Positions 1 to 5,879 of a stretch of DNA of 9,895 nucleotides are shown in pieces. The DNA lies in contig JAKBAZ010000037.1 in assembly GCA_021826255.1 (NCBI GenBank), forward strand, positions 1 to 9,895. Reading direction: 5' to 3'. A program made the position numbers and the translations under genes. Below the pieces are notes generated by a model that was given only the letters and a program-made list of their open reading frames with translations, made no database searches and was not told the origin of the DNA. Position 1 is the first letter of the stretch; every line of letters starts with the position of its first letter. The stretch is from Actinomycetes bacterium (GTDB lineage Bacteria > Actinomycetota > Acidimicrobiia > Acidimicrobiales > RAAP-2).

Positions 1-1
1 C

Positions 2-211
2 CCCGCGGTCGCTATCGACCCGGCGCGCGTCTCCGAGCAGGAGATCTTTACCGTCGTACGCCTGGCCTTTCAGCAACGGCGCAAGATGATTCGGCGATCC
101 CTCGCCGAGTGGGCCACCGAGGGGGTTTTTGAGCGCGCTGGTCTCACCGGCACTGAACGACCCGAAGAACTCTCACTCGAGCAGTTCGCGACCCTGGCGC
201 AGAGTCGATGA
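2..211 (+). CDS. rsmA: 16S rRNA (adenine1518/1519-N6)-dimethyltransferase, C-terminal end (partial)
   Basis: This is the last 69 codons of RsmA/KsgA, the S-adenosylmethionine-dependent enzyme that dimethylates two adjacent adenosines near the 3' end of 16S rRNA late in 30S assembly. The 5' part, with the methyltransferase fold, lies outside the window. What is visible is the C-terminal helical domain, with the characteristic run FTVVRLAFQQRRKMIRRSL, which is diagnostic of the family, followed by a Glu/Leu-rich tail ending in LAQSR. The TGA stop at 209-211 overlaps the ATG of ispE (ATGA), so the two genes are translationally coupled. The rsmA-ispE order is common in actinobacteria. The family assignment is confident; nothing can be said about the missing catalytic part. 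Confidence 0.9.
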   Translation, partial: PAVAIDPARVSEQEIFTVVRLAFQQRRKMIRRSLAEWATEGVFERAGLTGTERPEELSLEQFATLAQSR

Positions 212-942
212 GACTAGAGGCCCCGGCCAAACTCACCTGGACGCTCGAGGTGACGGGTCGACGACCCGACGGGTACCACGAACTTCGCTCGGAGATGTGC
301 AGTCTCGACCTCGTCGACGTCCTCGAGATTGACGAGAACGCCGACTACCTCGAGGTCGTGGGGGCGGGCCCCGACGTGACGTCGGGTGAGGACAACTTGG
401 TCGCGAGAGCGCTTCGACTCGTCCAACGCAGAGCGGGCGTGCGACTGGAAAAGGTCATCCCGTCGGGTGGGGGCCTCGGGGGAGGAAGTGCCGACGCGGC
501 GGCGATTCTTCGCTGGGCGAAGATGAGTGATCTCTCACGGGCTCTCGAACTGGGTTCCGATGTACCGTTTTGCCTCGTTGGCGGCCGGGCTCTCGTCGAA
601 GGGGTGGGGGAGACCGTCACTCCTCTGAGTGACGAAGAGCGCGTCGTGACCCTCCTTCTTCCCGGGTGGCGAGTGAGTACGGCGGGGGTCTACCGGGCTT
701 TCGACGAGGGTCACCGAACGGTGGTCGGGGGGCTCAACGACCTCGAAGCCGCGGCCCGAGTGGTGGAACCTCGACTCGGGGAGTTGTTGGACTGGGCGCG
801 AGCGCGCTACGACGACGTACGACTCGCGGGGTCGGGATCCACCGTCTTCGTGGTGGGTGAGGTCGTAGAGACTACGGACGTGCCGGAACGCGTCGGTCCC
901 CTGCGCTGGATTAAATCACGTACGACACCCCGACCGGGGTAA
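208..942 (+). CDS. ispE: 4-diphosphocytidyl-2-C-methyl-D-erythritol kinase, compact form
   Basis: IspE phosphorylates the 2-hydroxyl of CDP-ME with ATP in the cytosolic MEP pathway to IPP and DMAPP. It is a GHMP-family kinase. Residues 5-25 (PAKLTW...GRRPDGYHEL) form the substrate-binding N-terminus, with the conserved Lys at residue 8. The glycine-rich ATP loop is at 85-98 (PSGGGLGGGSADAA). LGSDVPF at 115-121 holds the catalytic Asp118. LAGSGSTVFVV at 206-216 is the C-terminal GHMP motif. At 244 residues it is shorter than the usual 280-310. The loss is mostly between the ATP loop and LGSDVPF, where only about 16 residues remain, plus a short C-terminus. The key motifs remain, so it is probably functional. 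The start is the ATG in the ATGA overlap with rsmA. The family call is firm. Confidence 0.93.
   Translation: MRLEAPAKLTWTLEVTGRRPDGYHELRSEMCSLDLVDVLEIDENADYLEVVGAGPDVTSGEDNLVARALRLVQRRAGVRLEKVIPSGGGLGGGSADAAAILRWAKMSDLSRALELGSDVPFCLVGGRALVEGVGETVTPLSDEERVVTLLLPGWRVSTAGVYRAFDEGHRTVVGGLNDLEAAARVVEPRLGELLDWARARYDDVRLAGSGSTVFVVGEVVETTDVPERVGPLRWIKSRTTPRPG
927..940. terminator. Possible short hairpin at the ispE/bS22 convergent junction
   Basis: A perfect 5-bp inverted repeat, ACCCC-GACC-GGGGT, overlaps the T of the ispE stop codon, just before the convergent stop of the bS22 gene. Because it is palindromic, it could act on transcripts from both strands. There is no T-run after it on either strand and the stem is short, so it is weak as an intrinsic terminator. 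It is listed because the two genes converge with only 6 bases between their stops, and nothing else here could separate the transcripts. Confidence 0.25.
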
Positions 943-948
943 CGGGAT

Positions 949-1050
949 CTACTTACCGGCGGCGCGACGCTGAAAACGAGTTCGCTTCAGCATCTTCTTG
1001 TGCTTCTTCTTGCGCATGCGCTTGCGGCGCTTCTTAATCAGAGATCCCAT
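949..1050 (-). CDS. Small ribosomal subunit protein bS22 (AURKAIP1/COX24-domain protein), 33 aa
   Basis: This tiny, extremely basic protein of 33 residues begins MGSLIKKRRKRMRKKKHKK, continues MLKRTRFQRR and ends AAGK. It matches from end to end the actinobacterial AURKAIP1/COX24-domain family (typical members start MGSVIKKRRKRM and end TRVQRRKLGK). In mycobacteria that protein was found as an extra 30S subunit protein, named bS22, near the decoding centre. More than half of the residues are Lys or Arg, as expected for an rRNA-bound peptide. It lies 41 bases downstream of the ferredoxin gene on the same strand and converges with ispE. A TAGTGT hexamer (1060-1065 read on the - strand), 9 bases before the ATG, could be a -10 box giving it its own promoter. 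No good Shine-Dalgarno sequence is seen. Confidence is high because the match covers the whole length and the usual protein size. Confidence 0.9.
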   Translation of the reverse strand: MGSLIKKRRKRMRKKKHKKMLKRTRFQRRAAGK

Positions 1051-1091
1051 GGCCCGTCCACACTACTCGCTGCGCTGGGTGGTTCGCGAAA

Positions 1092-1340
1092 TCACCGGGT
1101 CTCCGAGTCGGGTAGGCGCTCGATAAAGAGGGCTTGGCGCGGGCACCCCCGCTCGGCGTAGCGAGCCGACGTTAGAGCCCCCACGTCGGCGAGGGGAATG
1201 GGCGTGGGGTCGATCACGGGGTACCCCCACTCGTCGAGGTGAATGATCTCGGGGGCCAGTTCGGCGCAGTGGCCGAATCCGTCACAGAGGATGGGGTTGA
1301 CCCGAATCACGAACTGTCCGTGGCGGCGTATTACTCCCAT
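1092..1340 (-). CDS. Small ferredoxin, 3-Cys [3Fe-4S]-type
   Basis: An 82-residue soluble ferredoxin. The cluster ligands appear as C19-x5-C25 (CDGFGHC), then the family's AP-(I/F)-x-LDE stretch at 29-37, and C66-P67 near the C-terminus. The usual [4Fe-4S] motif CxxCxxC is not present. Three Cys in this spacing are typical of the single-cluster [3Fe-4S] ferredoxins found beside actinobacterial P450s and oxidoreductases. The start at 1340 is set by a strong Shine-Dalgarno sequence (AAGGAGGAGGA, 1347-1357 on the - strand). The frame stays open further upstream, but that extension only shadows the preceding gene. The start codon lies inside the end of the NuoF-like gene (10-base overlap), so the two proteins are probably made together. 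The likely role is electron exchange with the NuoF-like subunit or the haem membrane protein; the true partner is inferred from context only. Confidence 0.88.
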   Translation of the reverse strand: MGVIRRHGQFVIRVNPILCDGFGHCAELAPEIIHLDEWGYPVIDPTPIPLADVGALTSARYAERGCPRQALFIERLPDSETR

Positions 1341-2608
1341 ACGAGTTCCTCCTCCTTCTCCAATGAGGGGACGGCCAGGTAACGCTGGCGGGACCGGGCA
1401 CCGGCGCAGGGCGCACCGGCGAGATGGTGGTCGAGGTCCGTGGCGAAGACCGTGAGAGCGCTGCGCACGAAGCGAATGACCCCGTCGGGGTGCCGACACG
1501 CACCTCGTCCTTCCACGCTGGCGCAGCGCTGCTCGAGGCGGGTCCGAGCGCTCACTCCGTCGCGTCCACCCCGAATCACCTGGGCGAGGTCCTCGGCGAT
1601 GGCCGGAAGTCCGAAGGCGCACGGGCCGCACTGGCGAGCACTCTCGTGAGCCATCCAGCGTACGACCCGGTGAGACTCGACGAGGCCGCACGCGGCTCGG
1701 GGTAGGGCGACGACGATGCCCGCCCCCACTGAGAGACCCCGTTCACCGAGGACGTCGTTGGCGTAGGGGGCGTCGAGAAGCTCGGGTCCCACCCACACGC
1801 CGCCGTAGCCCCCAAGTAGGACCGCCTGGGGCGAGGTGTCGGCCCGCGCGGACTCGAGAATGCTGCGCAGTGGGGTCCCGACGTTCACTTCGAGCACGGT
1901 GGGGCGCACGACCGCTCCAGTGACCGAGACGACGGTGGAACCGGGGTGACCGGTGGTGCCGAGGGTTCGGTACCACTCGGCTCCGTAACGGGTGATGAGG
2001 GCGACGTTGGCGCACGTTTCGGCGTTATCGACGAGGGCCGCGCCGCGACCGATGTGCAAAATGCTCGGCTTGTGCCGTCGAAACTGGGGGAGGGACTCTC
2101 GTCCGTCGAGCCAGTTGACGAGGGCCGACTCCTCCCCGGCGATGTAGCGCCACGGGGGAGTGTGCAAGTCGATGGCCGGGCCCCTCGAGTTCTGACGGGC
2201 CCGCTCGTGAACGGCTCGCTCGACGTGATTGACGAGGGTGGGATTATCTCGCGCAACGCACACGGCGATGCGATCGGCCCCGATGAGGTTCGCGAGCGCC
2301 TCGGCGCCCTCGAGAACCAAATGGGGGTTGGTCGACAGCAGACGAAAGTCTTTGTGAGCCGCGGGCTCGCCCTCCATCGCGTTAACGACGACGAACTTGT
2401 GGTGACCCCGTTGGCTTCGCAGTAGCTCCACCTTCTTCGCGGTGGGAAATCCCGCGCCCCCTCGGCCGAGCAGTCCGGACGCTCGTAACTCCTCGAGAGG
2501 GTTGGCGACTCGAGTCGAGCCCCCGAAGATCTCGTGGTGCTGGGCGAGGCTGTTGGGTCGATCGCTCGAACCCGCGAAGAGTCGGGGCAGGCTCCGGGGG
2601 GGAATCAT
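1331..2608 (-). CDS. NuoF-like NADH:acceptor oxidoreductase subunit (FMN/NADH-binding and Fe-S region)
   Basis: A 425-residue homologue of NuoF, the NADH- and FMN-binding subunit of complex I, but in a stand-alone redox cluster. The FMN/NADH site is seen as SGLLGRGGAGFPTAKK (44-59), NAMEGEPAAHKD (76-87) and YIAGEESALVNWLDGR (155-170, NuoF usually YICGEETAL). VDNAETCANV (193-202) matches the NuoF VNNVETLANV stretch. The C-terminal Fe-S helical region has ESARQCGPC (322-330) and GACRHPDG (369-376). C327, C330 and C371 match three of the four N3-cluster ligands (C330 to C371 is 41 residues, as in NuoF). The first ligand position is Ala324. The start is the ATG in an ATGA overlap with the haem protein gene, after a weak GAGG; the longer open frame upstream shadows that gene. 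Likely job: oxidise NAD(P)H and feed the ferredoxin or the haem protein. Donor and direction are inferred. Confidence 0.87.
   Translation of the reverse strand: MIPPRSLPRLFAGSSDRPNSLAQHHEIFGGSTRVANPLEELRASGLLGRGGAGFPTAKKVELLRSQRGHHKFVVVNAMEGEPAAHKDFRLLSTNPHLVLEGAEALANLIGADRIAVCVARDNPTLVNHVERAVHERARQNSRGPAIDLHTPPWRYIAGEESALVNWLDGRESLPQFRRHKPSILHIGRGAALVDNAETCANVALITRYGAEWYRTLGTTGHPGSTVVSVTGAVVRPTVLEVNVGTPLRSILESARADTSPQAVLLGGYGGVWVGPELLDAPYANDVLGERGLSVGAGIVVALPRAACGLVESHRVVRWMAHESARQCGPCAFGLPAIAEDLAQVIRGGRDGVSARTRLEQRCASVEGRGACRHPDGVIRFVRSALTVFATDLDHHLAGAPCAGARSRQRYLAVPSLEKEEELVWE
1347..1357 (-). promoter_or_regulatory. Strong ribosome binding site fixing the ferredoxin start
   Basis: AAGGAGGAGGA on the - strand, 6 bases before the ATG at 1340. 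It lies inside the last codons of the NuoF-like gene and accounts for that protein's acidic C-terminal EKEEEL stretch (GAG-rich codons). It marks 1340 as the real start, instead of any upstream in-frame codon. Confidence 0.75.
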
Positions 2609-3273
2609 CGACGGCCTCGCTGGCTGGGGCGAACGGGTCGCTGAGCCACGGGCACTCGCGGAAAGTGCGACGGCGCGGTCGACCTCGTCGGTGCGGGCGC
2701 GTGGGCCAGCGGCGAGAGCGCGGTACGTCCGGCCGCCCGGGCCGGTCGAGCAAAGATCCGCCAGGTGAGAGCCCCGAGTCCCGCGACGGTGCAAGCGAGG
2801 ACGGCGAAAAAGACCACGCCCTTTCGAGCGTCCGTACCGGTGGTGTAGGCGTGGAGCAACGAGATAGCCCACGCCAACCAACTGAACCAGTGGATGAATC
2901 GCCAGGTGACGTTGCGAATACGGACCTTCACCATGCTCGATATCCACACGGCGAGAATCAGGTCGAACGCCACCGTCCCGAGCGAGACCGGCAGAGTCTT
3001 GTAGCTCGAGGTGAAGGGCACGATGGCGGAGATGGGACCAGTGGAGACGAAGGTGTCGAGCACGGTGGTGGCGACGTGAATGACGAGGAAGACCACCGCG
3101 GTCACGGAGATGGAGCGGTGGATCTCGTTCACTTCGAATCGGCCGATGAAGGTGCCGCCGACCCGGGTCGCGACGAGGGCACCGAGGCAGACTACGACGG
3201 TGAACAAGAGCATCGCCGCGATTCCGGTGGCTCGCGTGGCGTACCACAAGTAGGGAGTGGTGAGGGCAATCAT
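2605..3273 (-). CDS. Ferric-reductase-like transmembrane haem b protein
   Basis: A 222-residue integral membrane protein. Hydrophobic helices are seen at about 15-36, 54-72, 98-116, 126-144 and 152-170. The haem signature is two spaced His pairs, H52/H66 and H128/H141. This is the arrangement by which ferric reductases, NOX enzymes and MsrQ-type proteins hold two b haems stacked across the membrane. The C-terminal 50 residues are Pro/Arg/Ala-rich, basic and probably cytosolic and disordered; there is no FAD/NAD domain, so electrons must come from another subunit, most simply the NuoF-like protein or ferredoxin encoded next. The start at 3273 is preferred: it makes an ATGA overlap with apbE and has AGGAGGA 3 bases upstream. 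An in-frame ATG at 3294 has its GGGAGG abutting the codon. Family call firm; electron acceptor unknown. Confidence 0.87.
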   Translation of the reverse strand: MIALTTPYLWYATRATGIAAMLLFTVVVCLGALVATRVGGTFIGRFEVNEIHRSISVTAVVFLVIHVATTVLDTFVSTGPISAIVPFTSSYKTLPVSLGTVAFDLILAVWISSMVKVRIRNVTWRFIHWFSWLAWAISLLHAYTTGTDARKGVVFFAVLACTVAGLGALTWRIFARPARAAGRTALSPLAHAPAPTRSTAPSHFPRVPVAQRPVRPSQRGRR

Positions 3274-4169
3274 GAGTCCTCCTCGTTGGGCCATCCTCCC
3301 ACGAACACGAGGGTTCCGTCACGTCTCACCAGACGAGCGGCACTACCGCCCTGAGCGATTCGAAACGGCCCGGTCTCGTCCCAGATGAGAGCGGCGGTGG
3401 ATAGGGCGTTGGCGCTCACGCAGTCGGTGGCGCTGACGGTGGCGCTGACGAAGGGTCCGTCAGCCGGATATCCCGTCGAGGGATCGATGATGTGATTCAC
3501 CCGTCGCTCCCCGCGAGTCCAGGCTCGCACTCGGGTCGACGACGTGGCGAGAGCCCCCGCGGACATGGCGACGCGCGGCTCAGAGCCAGTGATGGTCAGC
3601 GAGTCGCTGACTCCAATGACCCAAGGTCCCTCCGGGCCTGTCCCCGAGAGGGCGACGTCGCCACCCACCTCGACGCAGACTCCGCCCCGGTCACGAAGGT
3701 CGGCCACGACGAGGTCGGCGAGGAGGGCCTTGGCGCTCGATCCGAGGTCGAGACGTACTCCGGGCTCGAGGTTGACGCTCGACGTGGTGGGATCAAAGTG
3801 GATCCGTTCAAATCCCGGTGAGGGCCCGGGGGAGGGATCTCCCAGTTCGGAAGAGGCAATCTCGCCCAGTAGCGCGAAGTCCTTGTCGTACCCCCACATT
3901 TCGAGGCTCGTGAGAATCGTGGGGTCGCACGCGCCCTCACTGATGTCGTAGGCGCGCTTCGCCGCGATGAGGGCTCGAGTGAGCGTGGGCGAGAGTGTGT
4001 GCGGGCCCGACGTGGCGTTGATGTGGGAGATCTCCGAGTCGGGTCGGAATCTATTGCACGCGGAATCGATCTCAGAGACCCAGTACCAGAGTCGCTCGGC
4101 GGCGTCGTCCACCTCGAGACCTCCCGAGGTGTGCAGCGTCCCGCTCAGTCCCCAGACGGTGAAGTTCAC
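3270..4169 (-). CDS. apbE: FAD:protein FMN transferase (flavin transferase)
   Basis: A 299-residue ApbE. The enzyme uses FAD and Mg2+ to attach FMN covalently to a Thr or Ser of a target protein; known targets include NqrB, NqrC, RnfG and FMN_bind-domain proteins. Family blocks appear in order: NRFRPDSEISHIN (39-51), GACDPTI (79-85), LDLGSSAKALLAD (140-152), VEVGGDVALSG (167-177), ATSSTRVRAW (208-217) and HIIDPSTGYP (226-235). The last is ATDCVSANALST (247-258), where the usual Asp before ALST is Asn254. No signal peptide or lipobox is seen, so it is probably cytosolic, unlike many bacterial ApbEs. The start codon is GTG. The Thr-rich anchored protein gene ends 4 bases before it, and its own stop overlaps the haem protein start. 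This context says it modifies a partner in this operon. The family call is firm; its activity with Asn254 is uncertain. Confidence 0.92.
   Translation of the reverse strand: MNFTVWGLSGTLHTSGGLEVDDAAERLWYWVSEIDSACNRFRPDSEISHINATSGPHTLSPTLTRALIAAKRAYDISEGACDPTILTSLEMWGYDKDFALLGEIASSELGDPSPGPSPGFERIHFDPTTSSVNLEPGVRLDLGSSAKALLADLVVADLRDRGGVCVEVGGDVALSGTGPEGPWVIGVSDSLTITGSEPRVAMSAGALATSSTRVRAWTRGERRVNHIIDPSTGYPADGPFVSATVSATDCVSANALSTAALIWDETGPFRIAQGGSAARLVRRDGTLVFVGGWPNEEDS
3277..3283 (-). promoter_or_regulatory. Ribosome binding site favouring the downstream start of the haem protein
   Basis: AGGAGGA on the - strand, 3 bases before the ATG at 3273 and within the end of apbE. The spacing is slightly short. 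However, the alternative ATG at 3294 has a purine block touching the start codon and no apbE stop overlap, so this site supports 3273. Confidence 0.55.
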
Positions 4170-4173
4170 AGAA

Positions 4174-4479
4174 CTAGTTGCACATCGTGGTACCCGACGG
4201 GGTCGTGTAACACGTAGTGGTTGTCGTCGTGGGCGCGGTCGTGGGTGTCGTCGCGGTCGACCCGGTCGCCCCGGTCGCGCCCGAGACCCCGCTCGGCGTC
4301 GTCGTGGTGGTGGTTGTGGGGGTCACGACCACTTTGGAGTGGAGGTGGGTGATGGAAGCGAGATATCCGACGGTGAGAACCGAAAAGGCGGTCGAGCCGA
4401 GAAAGACCGACCGCGACACGAGTCGGACACGGGCGAATCGACGATCCCGTTGCTGGGGAGTACGAGGTGAGGGGGTCAC
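4174..4479 (-). CDS. Small Thr-rich single-pass membrane protein with SGAT motif; candidate flavinylated carrier
   Basis: A 101-residue protein of no recognised family. The N-terminus (1-22) is basic (QQRDRRFARVRLVSR), followed by one hydrophobic segment at about 23-44. By the positive-inside rule the rest lies outside the cytoplasm. The external tail (50-101) is almost wholly Thr, Pro, Gly, Ser and Ala: a Thr run at 55-61, the stretch PSGVSGATGATGSTATT at 62-78, another Thr run at 84-89, then Cys90 and Cys100 close to the end (MCN). SGVSGAT (63-69) resembles the ApbE target D-G-x-(S/T)-G-A-T with Ser in place of Asp. The start is GTG with GGAGAGG just upstream. It sits 44 bases after the kinase gene and 4 bases before apbE. 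Flavinylation is inference; it could instead be a structural stalk with collagen-like GXY triplets. That it is a real gene is supported by spacing, start and topology. Confidence 0.72.
   Translation of the reverse strand: MTPSPRTPQQRDRRFARVRLVSRSVFLGSTAFSVLTVGYLASITHLHSKVVVTPTTTTTTTPSGVSGATGATGSTATTPTTAPTTTTTTCYTTPSGTTMCN
4213..4323 (-). repeat. Low-complexity ACC/ACG-rich tract encoding the Thr-rich tail
   Basis: This stretch encodes residues 53-89 of the small membrane protein and consists largely of Thr codons (ACC, ACG, ACA) broken by a central Gly-Ala-Thr part with GAT-GAT triplets. The codons within the Thr runs vary, so this looks like selected protein composition, not a pure trinucleotide expansion. 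It may still vary in length between strains. The complementary strand gives Val-rich open frames that are not genes. Confidence 0.7.
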
Positions 4480-4523
4480 CTCTCCAGCATCGCAGGCACC
4501 GCTGAGAATCGTGCCAGTCTCGC

Positions 4524-5879
4524 CTAAGAAGTTTCGAAACCCGGTGAAGTCGGAAGTCGTAGGGTGAATCGCGCTCCGCCGAGGACGGGATCTCGCTCAA
4601 CGCTCGTCGTGCCTCCGAACTCCCTCACGACTTGATCCACGATGGAGAGGCCGAGTCCCGAACCCGGGAGCGCTCGCGAACTCGCCGACCGCCAGAAGCG
4701 CTCGAAGACGTGGGGAATGTCCTCTTCGGCGACGCCGGGACCGGAGTCGGCCACTACGACGGTGCCGTCGAACGTCTCGACTCGCACGTGCCCGCCCTCC
4801 GGAGTGAACTTGATGGCGTTGGTGAGCAGATTGGAGACGGCTCGCTCGAGCCGGTCGTGGCGGCCCTCCACGCGTGACGGGGAAGTTATCAACTCAATCT
4901 CGATCCCCTTGGTGCGGGCGTGAGTGCGGGCGAGGTCGACGAACTCCTCGACGCACTCGTCGAGCTGCAAGGTCACGACGGGTCCCTCTGATCGCTCGCC
5001 TCGAGCGAGTTCGCCGAGGTCGCCGATGAGCACCGCGAGTTCGTCCACCTGCATCGTCATGTCGCGAGCGATTTGTTCGCGGTCGTCAGCGCTCATTCGA
5101 TCGAGGTAGGAGAGCATGGACGCGTTGGTCCGCAGTGAAGTGAGTGGAGTGCGTAGTTCGTGGGAGGCGTCGAGGACCAGCTGGCGCTGGAGTGATTGGG
5201 ACGCCTCGACCGTTTCGAGGAGTTGGTTAAAGGTGGCGCGCAGGCGACCGAGTTCGTCGTCGCCACCCTCGTCGAGGCGTCGTCCGATGTCGAGCGTGGT
5301 GGCGATGTCCTCGATCTCGTCGGTGACTTCTTCCAACGGGTGCAGGGCGTTTCTCGCCAGGGTGACTCCGAGGACGAGGGCGATGAGGAGGGCCCCGGCT
5401 CCGACGATCATGAGGGTACCCAGCAGCTTGTGGAGTTCGGCGACCTGTCCCGAGAAGTTCTCAGTGAAGACCGCAGCGAGAGTCGTCGGAGACTTAAACG
5501 TGAACCCCTGGCCCTCCACGAGCGTCGTTCCAAGCGGGAGTCCGACCACCAACTCGCGGAAGGTAATGGCCCCGATCGTGATGGTTTGAATCTTCTCCCC
5601 GTGCCCCGCCGTGGCGATGGTCTTGATGGCGGAGTTCGCCGGTAGGCAGCGAATCTGAATGCACTCACCGTTTCCGATGTAGTACGAGACCTGAGTTCCG
5701 CCACCGTCGACCAGGACGGGATTCCCCGAGAGCACCCCGGCGGCGGCGTTCTGAAGCGACGCGTCCGCCGAGTGCAGCAGGGCGTTGCGGGCCGCGACGA
5801 AGGACGCCGAGGCGGCGAGCATCACCGCCAGCGCCGCCGCTATTGCGGTGGTGAGGATGACCCGACTGCGGAAGTTCAT
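4524..5879 (-). CDS. Sensor histidine kinase (two-component, HAMP/HisKA type, MprB-like layout)
   Basis: A 451-residue membrane sensor kinase. Order of parts: transmembrane helix at about 8-30, extracytoplasmic domain 31-151, second helix about 152-176, HAMP linker to about 230, and HisKA with the phospho-acceptor His240 in [11 protein letters not shown]. The ATPase domain follows, with N box [11 protein letters not shown] (350-360), G1 DSGPGV (378-383), F box FERFWR (392-397) and G2 GSGLGLSI (406-413). All catalytic elements are intact. The sensor domain is not recognised; its only two cysteines, Cys73 and Cys78 ([10 protein letters not shown]), could form a disulfide. The ATG overlaps the stop of the response regulator gene (ATGA), so the two form one pair. 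The redox genes begin 44 bases downstream on the same strand with no clear terminator between. Overall architecture resembles mycobacterial MprB, but the signal is unknown. Confidence 0.93.
   Translation of the reverse strand: MNFRSRVILTTAIAAALAVMLAASASFVAARNALLHSADASLQNAAAGVLSGNPVLVDGGGTQVSYYIGNGECIQIRCLPANSAIKTIATAGHGEKIQTITIGAITFRELVVGLPLGTTLVEGQGFTFKSPTTLAAVFTENFSGQVAELHKLLGTLMIVGAGALLIALVLGVTLARNALHPLEEVTDEIEDIATTLDIGRRLDEGGDDELGRLRATFNQLLETVEASQSLQRQLVLDASHELRTPLTSLRTNASMLSYLDRMSADDREQIARDMTMQVDELAVLIGDLGELARGERSEGPVVTLQLDECVEEFVDLARTHARTKGIEIELITSPSRVEGRHDRLERAVSNLLTNAIKFTPEGGHVRVETFDGTVVVADSGPGVAEEDIPHVFERFWRSASSRALPGSGLGLSIVDQVVREFGGTTSVERDPVLGGARFTLRLPTSPGFETS

Noticed and set aside
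1092..1691. Longer 199-codon version of the ferredoxin
   Set aside because: The extra N-terminal part shadows the NuoF-like gene and lacks any domain. The strong ribosome binding site at 1347-1357 supports the 82-residue start.
1331..3322. A single long open frame of 663 codons on the - strand, suggesting a fusion of a membrane protein and the NuoF-like protein
   Set aside because: The first 238 codons are Arg/His-rich nonsense out of frame with the haem protein, whose real helices and His pairs lie in another frame. The ATGA overlap at 2605-2608 marks the true start.
2665..3354. 229-codon open frame on the + strand antisense to the haem protein and apbE end
   Set aside because: It is Gly/Asp/Arg/Glu-rich without domain pattern, wholly covered by well-supported genes on the other strand; typical of high-GC antisense frames.
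4261..4300. Collagen-like triplets (GVS GAT GAT GST) in the Thr-rich protein as a collagen domain
   Set aside because: Only four triplets, far too few to form a triple helix. It is kept as an alternative explanation for the SGAT match, not as a feature.
4476..4490. Four-codon reading frame (ATG CTG GAG AGG TGA) overlapping the GTG start of the Thr-rich protein
   Set aside because: It could be a leader peptide giving coupled translation, but it consists mainly of the ribosome binding site itself; nothing beyond chance supports it.
4490..4515. Inverted repeat GGCAC/GTGCC between the kinase and the Thr-rich protein as a terminator
   Set aside because: A 5-bp stem with a long loop and no T-run. 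It is not good enough to argue for an operon break.
4217..4567. + strand frame with long Val runs opposite the Thr tract
   Set aside because: The Val runs are just the complement of Thr codons. There is no start context, and it crosses the kinase-small protein boundary.
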